64,000 nucleotides of DNA from Hyposmocoma kahamanoa (lineage: Eukaryota; Arthropoda; Insecta; Lepidoptera; Cosmopterigidae): positions 1,020,216 through 1,084,215 of the forward strand of contig NW_020654878.1 in the NCBI RefSeq assembly GCF_003589595.1, given 5' to 3'. A model generated the notes under the pieces. It searched no databases, was not told where the DNA came from, and saw only the letters and a list, made by a program, of their open reading frames with translations. Shown in pieces: positions 58,701-64,000 of this stretch. Every line of letters starts with the position of its first letter. Positions within the stretch are counted from its first letter, which is position 1. Both the position numbers and the translations under genes were made by a program.

Positions 58701-61700
58701 AATAAACTTAAATTTAATATTTTAATTAATTTTTTTTACAATCCATCAAGGCTGTATGTGTCTTTGCTTTTTAAAACATTTTAGTTCGAGTGGTATTTGT
58801 TATCTCTGGAAGAATAGCTAGCTGACCACCAGTTAAAAAAAAAAAAACCCGCTATTTGCAAAATCCATAATTGTTGTGTTGCGAACGATATTAAAATTTA
58901 TTCATAGAAGAAACAAACATTGTATTTATTTCCACGCAAATGTGACAAAAAACATTGTATGTATCACTGACGGTAAAAAAATTTAGTAAACTCCAGTTTT
59001 AAAGCCCTCAGCCTTCGGCTTCGGGCTTCTAATAGACCCTCGTTGTTAATTTCTTATTTAATACATAATGTACTATTTCGAAGATGTTGTCGCTCAATTT
59101 ATGCAGTGGGATTTAATGTTGTGAATTGAAATTCCAATCTCCTTCGGCAGCGTTACCGCACGCCGTCGCGGTCACGGTCGCGGTCCCGCTCTGTAACACC
59201 ACCCCACTGGCGGCAGGCCCAACGACGCATTATCAAGCTCTCAGAGCTCGAGGTCAGTACCCGTCATTCCATTTAGCTTCATGAACAGTTCATCGACTCT
59301 CGTTGGAACATGCTTAGTAGAAAGGATGGATGGAGATAGAATAATGACATTATAGAATGAACTCAGACTGTAAGGGGGGAAGCTCGACCTTGGCGTACAT
59401 TAGATACAACCTCAAATGGCTTTGGTTGGTTCCCCATAACAGTGAAAATGTTGAATCAATCACTATAGTAAATTTGAGGATTTACACTGATTAGTGTACG
59501 GTGTGAAAAACCGATTCGTAAAAATTTTACGATTGAAAAAAAAAACACAAACTTACCTCGAATTTTAGAAGAAAACCGCTGCAACAGGTACTTCGCATAT
59601 ACCAATGATTTTTTTCTTATATCAACTAAACCAAATAGAATACGTATACGTTATAAATTTTTCGAATAGCTTTATTTTCGTTTGTAATAAAATACTTTCT
59701 GATATAAAGCCAGTGTCCCAGTTGTTCGACCTAAGCAAAATTAACCGTATTAGTACGGGAAAATTTTAATTCGAGGTGAGTTAGTATAGACTCTTAAAAA
59801 AACATTAAATAGACTATTGACCATTATTTGACTTTGAAGCAAAGATGGGGTCTACTAGGGAATAAGCTTGCCGAGAAGATGACGTTATAGTACTTTTCTC
59901 AATTAGATCGAGGATATGTTTAATAGCCAGGCCAAAAGACTGCGAGTAGACGAAACAAAGTAGGTATATTTGGAGGGATGAAGGTTCATAGTCTCTGCCT
60001 ACTGCAGTGGGAGACATTCGTGATGTCTATGTAGAGCAAGGTTTCTTAACGTTTTTCTAGTCATTGATCTTTGTCAAAAGTTTCAGACAGCCCATAGACG
60101 CTTTCCTAAATAATCTCAGTACAGTGTACTAGAAAAACCGACCTCAAAAGTCATTCGTCCGCTTGTTTGCCATCTTAGAGGTGGAATATTTTCTTTAAAT
60201 TTAAATGAGACCACTCTTGAGGTACCCTCTTTCCAACAAAAAAAGAATCAGAGGCGGTTCACAAATTTGTCACGTAACATACATACAAAAAAAAATGCAG
60301 TGAATTTGAACCTCCTTCTTTTTTGAAGTCAGTTAAAATGAAGTTGAAGAAAGGCTCTCTCGGGTGCGAAAATTCAAAAAGTCACGCGTACAGTATCTAT
60401 TTAACCACATATTTTATACCAATTTTTATATAAAGCATTTGTTATGTTAGGTAGCTCGCCATGGACGCCCAGCGTTCATTACACCCCCTTAGGCGTCCAT
60501 GAACCAGAAGTTAAGAAACCCTGATGCAGAGGAAGTATTATAATGCGTGTGCGTGTTTGTGTGTGTCTGTGCGTGTCTGAAGCGTAATGGTATGTATGTA
60601 CCACTGCATTTATTTATGGGGAAAAAGCTATAATATGTCCATATAATTAGAGCAAAAATACCTGGTGCTATGTTTTTTTCGGTTTTATTACATGGACATT
60701 ACGCCTGTTATGGCCCGTGTGTGTTAGTGTGTGTGACTTCCGTATTCATGGTGAAACTTAAGAATAATAAGATTTGTGTTTTAGCGTGCTGAGCCGGAGA
60801 GAGTGCAGCAGGATCGCGGTCGGTCTAGACATATTGAAGTATCACGGGAGGATGAGGGTGGCACTCCGGAGCCTATTGAGAAAGAGGAAGGCGAGTGTGA
60901 TACAACTCTCGGTGAGTCCGAATATAGTGTATACTTTTATAAATGTAAACTGTAATCGATAACAGTGTGAATTTTAATGTGACAAAACTTTTATAGAGAC
61001 TTCCCGCCACGAGAAAGTTGATTACAACGCTTTGGACTTCGAAGAAGATATCGAACATGAGGGTAAGTGAACTTTGCTTGATTACAAATAGTCCTTAATT
61101 CATTTATTTGCTGAAACACAAGTTCTATAGATGTTGTAACACAGCGTCAGGTTTTCCCATCACATCCATGGTCGGTAAAAAGTTTTTTTAATTTGGAGCC
61201 CGACGCACTTCCTTACATAGTTCAGATGCATGTCCAAGCAAGGAGGTTACTTAAGTTCAGTATTAAAAATTTCGCTTAAAATGTTATCCAAACAGAAATT
61301 TTATTGCAATTCAGCCACATACTACTTAAACACTTAATATTAAAAATTTCTTATCACCATCATCATCATCATCATGGCGGCCATTTTGTTATCCAATCTT
61401 GGATGTAGGCTTCTTCCCTCTTCTTCCACTCTTGACGATTTTGTGCCCAATTCATCCAGTCCCAACCTCCAGTCTCCACTCAAGTCCATTCTGGCAATGT
61501 GCCCCGCTCACGCCCACCTATTCTTCGCCACGACAGCCATTAAAATCAATTATAAGAATTTCTTATAAGATTTTAATTATGTTGTGTATAAAAATTTTGC
61601 AAAATTCAATTCTTTATTGCAATCCGTCAAGGCCGTATGCGTCTTTGCTTTTTACAACATTTTAGTTCGAGTTGTATTATCTGTGGAAGGATAGTTAGCT

Positions 61701-63826
61701 GGCCATCTGTTAATAAAAACAACCCGCCATTTGCAAAATTTATAATTGTTGTGTTGTCAAACATATTTATTCATACATATTTATTCATATATTTATTGCA
61801 AATGTGACGAAAAACATTGTATGTATCACAGACGGTACAAAAATACAAAACTTGAGTTTTAAGGCTCTAAAAGACCCTCGTAAGTAATTTCTTATTTACC
61901 GTCCTAAGGTTTCTTTTCTGCCTCGCTACCTCGCACATCTCTGGTGGAAAGGCAGCCCTAATATTCAACATACTATTTTATGCCTGGTCAAACATTAGAC
62001 ATGCAAACATATTCTGCTGTCCTTATAATTTTTTACAATACGATAGCGGAGAATATATTAAGATTATCATCATATCCTAAGTTTAAAACTTACATTAAAA
62101 GTATTTTAATTGAAACGTCGTATTACAAAATTGAAGAGTAGGTTTTAGGTAAAGAAATATGGAAAGACAACAAGAGTCACAATTATGATACAAAGTGTAT
62201 TCTAGGGGAGTTTCCTGCTCGTTCTTCTACGGGATGTCAGCGTAGTGAACGAGCAGTAGCTTAAAAAATGACGTTTTCAAGTGTAACAATTTTACCTATG
62301 GAATCATTGACTTACAATTATATGGACGTCGGGTCCGCGCTAAAAAGTGTCCGAACTTATAGGGCGTTAAAATCGTATACAGAGCGTCATTCACGCTTTA
62401 GTCTTCGTTTGTTCGACTGACAGCGAAGCAAGCAAAATTAGACAGTACTGCGATGACATTACAATTTAAATTCAACGTTTTAGCTTTTTCATATTCCTTT
62501 ACATGTCACTACGTTTAAATAGGTTGACTTGGGACATTTTTTTCGTGGTTTTTGTATTAGACCCGTCGTCCATTTATTTGTAAGTCAATGTATGGAATAA
62601 ATGATTATTTAACTTTGACTATCACAACTAACGTAATCGACATGTTTATAGTCCGTATGTTTAGGTACTTAACTAAATGTAAACAATCTTGGCATGTCTA
62701 TTTAATTAAATATACATTTATAAAATGATTTTTACTTATTTACTTCATACGAAATTGCATGCCTATTTTTATACCTATTGATTTGTAAAGCATATGTTTC
62801 AATAAAGAGATGTATCAAGATTGTTTACATTTAGTTAAGTAGCTGAACAAAGGACTATAGCGAAATTGAGTTATTCACTTATCTGGGATTAGTGAAATGA
62901 TATCTAACCCTTTCTAATCCTCTTTTGTCTCATTCAGTTTCAGTGGTATTGTTAAGCAAAACCGATTAACTAACAGTTTTTATTAGCAAAAAATGTAGGT
63001 ACCAATATCTCTCTCTCTTTGTTCTGATAAGGATGCCACTATTCGAGTATATAACCAAAAATAGAGATGAAATGTTATTTAATTTATTTGAAAACTGTTC
63101 TGCCAAATCATTACTGTGACACCTGCGCTCCGATTGGCCAGCCCGAATTCGAAACAATTGACGGGTGTCGTTTCATTTCAAATCGACCAGTTTAACCTGA
63201 GCTTTGCTACAATGGACGAAAATTGCAAAATTACATATTTAATTACCAATGAAATGTGTTTGTTTGTAATAAGACGTTTTGCTGTTTTTGCCACACCACC
63301 GACTGGAACAGCCCCCATTGTTACAGATTATCTTTATTACAATCAATACAGAATATTTTTGGATTATACGGAGACGTACACACAGGTCAGTTGTTGGCGC
63401 TATATTATTTCAGTTTTCTAATTTGTGATTTCAGCGCAAACGAGAGTTGATATTTACTAGTGATATATAAGGCCCATTTACCTGATGAGTTGCCAGGGAT
63501 CGATGGGCCTTATGTCTGGTTATATACTCGATGATGCCAGTATCGGTGGCGTACTGTCCATTCAGAGTTAAGGAAAAATAAATAACTGGGACAGTAAAGT
63601 GGGTTTAGCATTTTAAAAATTGACACCACATATTTCTAAAAAGTCAGTAAATAATGAAATGACTCGGGGCCATAGTATCTAGTGTAATGTGGGAATGATC
63701 GTCTCGTTATCGCGCAGACGAGGAGCGCGGGGCCGGAGCGCGGCGGCGCGCGCGCAGGCCCGAGCCCGAGTCGCGCGCGCAGCTGCTGGCGCGCGCGCTG
63801 GGCGTCGAGCCCAAGACCAACGACCG
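46519..63826 (+). CDS. Moca-cyp: nuclear SR-type cyclophilin (Moca-cyp / PPIG / NKTR family), 12 exons, 3' end outside window
   Basis: Peptidyl-prolyl cis-trans isomerase of the large nuclear cyclophilins associated with SR proteins and splicing. Exons, plus strand: 46519-46713, 46944-47049, 49000-49087, 50859-50888, 53144-53283, 56075-56195, 56815-56985, 58182-58254, 59151-59252, 60785-60911, 60997-61062, 63718-63826. Every junction is GT/AG and in phase, giving 442 codons plus 2 nt. Cyclophilin domain about 13-185: [14 protein letters not shown] (R71, F76, M77, Q79), [14 protein letters not shown] (A117, N118, Q127, F129) and H142 match the active site of cyclophilin A. The position of its W121 is His (H137 in PAPHLDNVHVVFG), as in PPIG and NKTR. 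The divergent-loop insertion [17 protein letters not shown] is present. The tail is Lys/Glu-rich (190-226), acidic (234-242), contains [20 protein letters not shown] (309-328, the RS motif of the family) and [15 protein letters not shown]. The last exon is GC-rich and Arg/Ala-rich. Confidence 0.95.
46944..47049 (+). CDS. Moca-cyp: Moca-cyp exon 2 (catalytic Arg and Gln)
   Basis: Residues 66-100. [20 protein letters not shown] carries the catalytic Arg (R71) and Q79, then [13 protein letters not shown]. Acceptor TTTTTCAG, donor GTACTT. Confidence 0.95.
47050..48999 (+). other. Moca-cyp intron 2 with a CR1-like LINE remnant
   Basis: 1.95 kb. About 47510-48190 holds the LINE fragment listed separately, and 48190-48300 carries a duplicated motif TTTGGGTTCAGTTT(T/C)GGATAT. 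The remainder is AT-rich. Confidence 0.8.
47510..48190 (+). pseudogene. CR1-like LINE reverse-transcriptase remnant
   Basis: Reads [20 protein letters not shown], then [33 protein letters not shown] and [12 protein letters not shown], followed by frameshifted pieces resembling [20 protein letters not shown] and [15 protein letters not shown]. This is the thumb and C-terminal part of a CR1/L3-like RT with several frameshifts and stops. Sense to the host intron. Confidence 0.8.
49000..49087 (+). CDS. Moca-cyp: Moca-cyp exon 3 (substrate-binding residues)
   Basis: Residues 101-129, [20 protein letters not shown] then DTNGSQFF. Contains A117, N118, Q127 and F129. Acceptor AATTACAG, donor GTAAGT; the Ile130 codon is split. 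Confidence 0.95.
49937..50229 (+). repeat. dispersed repeat family A, full-length copy
   Basis: Runs from ATCAAGTGACGGGACGAACA to AGCTCTACTGCTGCTAC. The best reference copy of the family in this window. Confidence 0.85.
50493..50699 (+). pseudogene. unidentified coding-like fragment
   Basis: A 68-codon frame with protein-like composition, including [20 protein letters not shown] and [17 protein letters not shown], ending in a stop. It is not in phase with the cyclophilin and no splice sites join it, so it is probably a relic of a transposon or retrogene. Family unknown. Confidence 0.3.
50859..50888 (+). CDS. Moca-cyp: Moca-cyp exon 4 (30-bp microexon)
   Basis: Only 30 nt between TGTTGTAG and GTAAGT. 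With the split codons it encodes [10 protein letters not shown](N), residues 130-140, which includes the His (H137) at the position of cyclophilin A W121. Length is a multiple of three, so skipping would keep the frame but delete part of the active site. Confidence 0.93.
51470..51690 (+). repeat. dispersed AT-rich repeat, copy 1
   Basis: Shares CAAGCGTAAAT preceded by GGTAACAATAGAAAGCG, and GGATTTACAATGAAAAT, with 52660-53070. It has less sequence between the two landmarks. Confidence 0.55.
52075..52278 (-). mobile_element. tRNA-Gly(GCC)-like SINE, full length
   Basis: Minus-strand copy with B box (GGAATCGAACC on the plus strand) and A box (GGTAACCGTTCGGCCA on the plus strand) intact. The tail abuts an ATA/ATAATA run at 52050-52075. 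Confidence 0.85.
52660..53070 (+). repeat. dispersed AT-rich repeat, copy 2
   Basis: See copy 1 at 51470. This one carries an extra 170 bp before the shared GGTAACAATAGAAAGCGCAA. Confidence 0.55.
53144..53283 (+). CDS. Moca-cyp: Moca-cyp exon 5 (end of the cyclophilin domain)
   Basis: Residues 140-186. [20 protein letters not shown] and [18 protein letters not shown]142 corresponds to cyclophilin A H126. Strongly GC-rich relative to the introns. Acceptor TCCTCAG, donor GTAGGT. Confidence 0.95.
53960..54290 (+). mobile_element. LINE 3' end fragment
   Basis: Begins with a coding trace ([18 protein letters not shown]) and shares AAGTTTATTTGAAAAGAG, TTCTTCTCAGGGAGGTCAG and GTGAACGAGCAGTAGCTTAAA with 9480-9840 and 62030-62304. 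Confidence 0.7.
54640..54915 (-). mobile_element. inverted-repeat SINE-like element with tRNA-like segment
   Basis: On the minus strand 54738-54666 is tRNA-like: A box TAGCTCAGTTGGTAACAG and B box GGTTCAAGGCC. The two element ends (ACCAGTTTATAATATAAAGA and the reverse complement of the right end, CTAGTTTCTATTATGATTAT) are diverged inverted copies, and they match the ends of the element at 7888-8355. Confidence 0.65.
55838..56043 (+). mobile_element. tRNA-Gly(GCC)-like SINE next to a splice acceptor
   Basis: Full-length copy with intact A and B boxes. It ends GTTGAGTGTGTGCGTTATT, leaving about 31 bp before exon 6, which carry the whole pyrimidine tract (TTGTTTTTGTTGCAG). Confidence 0.85.
56075..56195 (+). 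CDS. Moca-cyp: Moca-cyp exon 6 (Lys-rich segment)
   Basis: Residues 187-226, [20 protein letters not shown] then a Lys/Glu run ending [10 protein letters not shown]. Likely nuclear-localisation sequence. Acceptor TTGTTGCAG, donor GTAATT. Confidence 0.93.
56196..56814 (+). other. Moca-cyp intron 6
   Basis: Holds a SINE end fragment (56370-56412, TAATAATTATTATAACAAAC) and a partial family A copy (56544-56720). Confidence 0.8.
56544..56720 (+). repeat. dispersed repeat family A, partial copy
   Basis: Matches the first two thirds of the family with a deletion near 56560 and ends at AATGCTCACATTACTGCTTC. Confidence 0.7.
56815..56985 (+). CDS. Moca-cyp: Moca-cyp exon 7 (acidic then Arg/Asp-rich segment)
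   Basis: Residues 227-283: [40 protein letters not shown], then [15 protein letters not shown]. The [12 protein letters not shown] motif is characteristic of this cyclophilin subgroup. Acceptor TCTCTCAG, donor GTAATG. Confidence 0.93.
56986..58181 (+). other. Moca-cyp intron 7 with an RTE-type LINE tail
   Basis: 57295-57505 looks like a 3' end of an RTE-type LINE (AGCCCATTGGTTGCTTCTGA and AACCCACATTGGACCTGCTT, GGCGGATTATGGCCTAAAC). The rest is AT-rich with no gene. Confidence 0.65.
58182..58254 (+). CDS. Moca-cyp: Moca-cyp exon 8
   Basis: Residues 284-308, [25 protein letters not shown]. The SGR.IKGRG motif precedes the RS motif in this family. Acceptor TTGACAG, donor GTAAGT. Confidence 0.93.
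58522..58701 (+). repeat. dispersed repeat family A, partial copy
   Basis: Starts AAGTCAAGACGAAAAAGTCG and ends at CACCAGCGCCGTTACA. It contains a small AGTGC expansion near 58595. Confidence 0.7.
58733..59065 (+). repeat. dispersed repeat family D, copy 1
   Basis: Shares CATTTTAGTTCGAGT, GATAGTTAGCTGGCCA-like sequence, AATTGTTGTGTTG, ACATTGTATGTATCAC and AGACCCTCGT with 61610-61905. Non-coding. Confidence 0.75.
59151..59252 (+). CDS. Moca-cyp: Moca-cyp exon 9 (RS motif)
   Basis: Residues 309-342. [20 protein letters not shown] then [14 protein letters not shown], the most diagnostic part of the SR-cyclophilin tail. 102 nt, phase 0 on both sides. Acceptor TTCGGCAG, donor GTCAGT. Confidence 0.95.
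59253..60784 (+). other. Moca-cyp intron 9
   Basis: A family C copy (60140-60342, minus) and a GT-rich stretch (60545-60580). The rest (59260-60130) is AT-rich with no gene recognised. Confidence 0.75.
60140..60342 (-). repeat. dispersed repeat family C, copy
   Basis: On the minus strand starts TGACTTCAAAAAAGAAGGAG and contains GAAAGAGGGTACCTCAAGAG and GGTCTCATTTAAATTTAAAG. Confidence 0.7.
60785..60911 (+). CDS. Moca-cyp: Moca-cyp exon 10
   Basis: Residues 343-384, [20 protein letters not shown] then an acidic stretch [20 protein letters not shown]. Acceptor TGTTTTAG, donor GTGAGT. Confidence 0.9.
60997..61062 (+). CDS. Moca-cyp: Moca-cyp exon 11
   Basis: Residues 385-406, [20 protein letters not shown]. 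The [11 protein letters not shown] motif is conserved in the family. The preceding intron is only 85 bp. Acceptor TTTATAG, donor GTAAGT. Confidence 0.93.
61353..61560 (-). pseudogene. RTE-type LINE 3' end with ATG/CAT microsatellite
   Basis: On the minus strand, after a frameshift, it reads [15 protein letters not shown] and ends in an ATG repeat (CATCATCATCATCATCAT at 61358-61376 on the plus strand), the typical tail of RTE elements in Lepidoptera. Confidence 0.65.
61610..61905 (+). repeat. dispersed repeat family D, copy 2
   Basis: See 58733-59065. Landmarks GCAATCCGTCAAGGCCGTAT and AGTTAGCTGGCCATCTGTTA. Lacks the CTCAGCCTTCGGCTTCGGGC segment of copy 1. Confidence 0.75.
62030..62304 (+). 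mobile_element. LINE 3' end fragment, split by a MITE
   Basis: Shares AGTGAACGAGCAGTAGCTTA and AAAATGACGTTTTCAAGTGT with 9480-9840. Its last bases (TATGGAATAAATGATTATTT) resume at 62591 after the MITE, with the 8-bp TATGGAAT duplicated. Confidence 0.8.
62297..62598 (+). mobile_element. hAT-like MITE, 286 bp, with 8-bp target duplication
   Basis: The element 62305-62590 starts CATTGACTTACAATTATATG and ends CATTTATTTGTAAGTCAATG. It is flanked by exact TATGGAAT at 62297-62304 and 62591-62598. Because it interrupts a known LINE tail, its boundaries are independently confirmed. Confidence 0.92.
62647..62859. mobile_element. MITE with about 44-bp inverted ends
   Basis: CTTAACTAAATGTAAACAATCTT (62668-62690) is exactly reverse complemented at 62817-62839. 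Outside this the arms continue less perfectly (TATAGTCC... against ...GGACTATA). AT-rich core, non-coding. Confidence 0.8.
63718..63826 (+). CDS. Moca-cyp: Moca-cyp exon 12 (Arg/Ala-rich, GC-rich)
   Basis: Residues 407-442, [20 protein letters not shown] then [16 protein letters not shown]. In phase with exon 11. GC content near 80%. Acceptor TATCGCGCAG, donor GTGAGT. The next exon is outside the window. Confidence 0.88.
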
Positions 63827-63854
63827 GTGAGTTTACTTTTCAAAAATTGCGCAT

Positions 63855-64000
63855 TTCACCGCCATCTCACCTGATGGAAACTGCGAGCATGCACACCTAT
63901 ATAATGCCTATTCACTCTCGTCTTGAAAAGGCCCAAGTTGTACCGTTCAGGGAGTAAGTTCGCAGGCGAGGAATTCCACTTCATAGCCTTTTGCCATGTA
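63855..64000 (-). pseudogene. LINE C-terminal fragment, cut by the window edge
   Basis: Reverse complement matches 13680-13800: GGCTATGAAGTGGAATTCC, ACAACTTGGGCCTTTTCAAG, GAGAGTGAATAGGCATTAT. Frameshifted. Confidence 0.65.

Larger units (their letters stand above)
58255..59150 (+). other. Moca-cyp intron 8
   Basis: Contains a partial family A copy (58522-58701) and one copy of repeat family D (58733-59065). Confidence 0.8.
61063..63717 (+). other. Moca-cyp intron 11
   Basis: Holds an RTE-type LINE tail (61353-61560, minus), a family D copy (61610-61905), a LINE tail (62030-62304 continuing at 62591) with a nested hAT-like MITE (62305-62590) and an inverted-repeat element (62647-62859). 62870-63700 has no recognised gene; its 101-codon frame at 63116-63421 shows no domain. 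Confidence 0.8.

Noticed and set aside
63116..63421. 101-codon plus-strand frame in the last cyclophilin intron
   Set aside because: Out of phase with the flanking exons and without acceptor and donor. No known domain.

Overview
This is an insect nuclear genome window, most likely from a moth or butterfly (Lepidoptera). It is AT-rich and intron-rich, carries many degenerate transposable elements, and contains one 400-base assembly gap. The lepidopteran assignment is an inference from the two conserved genes and the repeat types (tRNA-headed SINEs, CR1/jockey/RTE-like LINE ends, dispersed repeats with the motif ACCGACTTCAAAAAAGGAGG). No bacterial, viral or CRISPR-type system is present.

Two host genes can be built exon by exon with consistent splice phases. 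On the minus strand, 44833 down to 26315, is a complete eight-exon hnRNP F/H-family gene (356 codons, three quasi-RRM domains and a Gly/Arg-rich linker; the fly orthologue is glorund). On the plus strand, from 46519 to the right edge, are the first twelve exons (442 codons so far) of a nuclear SR-cyclophilin of the Moca-cyp/PPIG/NKTR type: a cyclophilin domain followed by Lys-, Glu/Asp- and Arg/Ser-rich segments. The 3' end of this gene lies outside the window. The two genes are divergent, with 1.7 kb between their start codons. Both products are RNA-processing factors of the nucleus.

Layout: 1-26 kb shows no host gene I can prove. It holds LINE remnants (about 1.7-3.96, 8.6-9.0, 9.5-9.8, 11.1-12.2, 13.6-13.8 and 21.7-22 kb), SINEs, an N-gap (12485-12884), a 67-bp tandem satellite (16.85-17.29 kb), several terminal-inverted-repeat elements and a few unassigned GC-rich islands. 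26.3-44.8 kb is the hnRNP F/H gene, whose introns hold LINE fragments, a 246-bp inverted repeat pair, fold-back elements and a striking run of nine contiguous heat-shock-element pentamers. 44.8-46.5 kb is the shared upstream region with two inverted-repeat elements side by side. 46.5-63.8 kb is the cyclophilin gene, including a 30-bp microexon and a SINE that ends about 31 bp before a 3' splice site.

The most useful observations are the heat-shock-element array at 35375-35419, a small hAT-like MITE family with exact or near-exact 8-bp target duplications (three copies), the 53-bp near-perfect palindrome at 25110-25162, the TTAGG-containing satellite, tRNA-like promoters embedded in inverted-repeat elements, and the gap flanked by identical 47-bp copies. 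No new multi-gene system was found.
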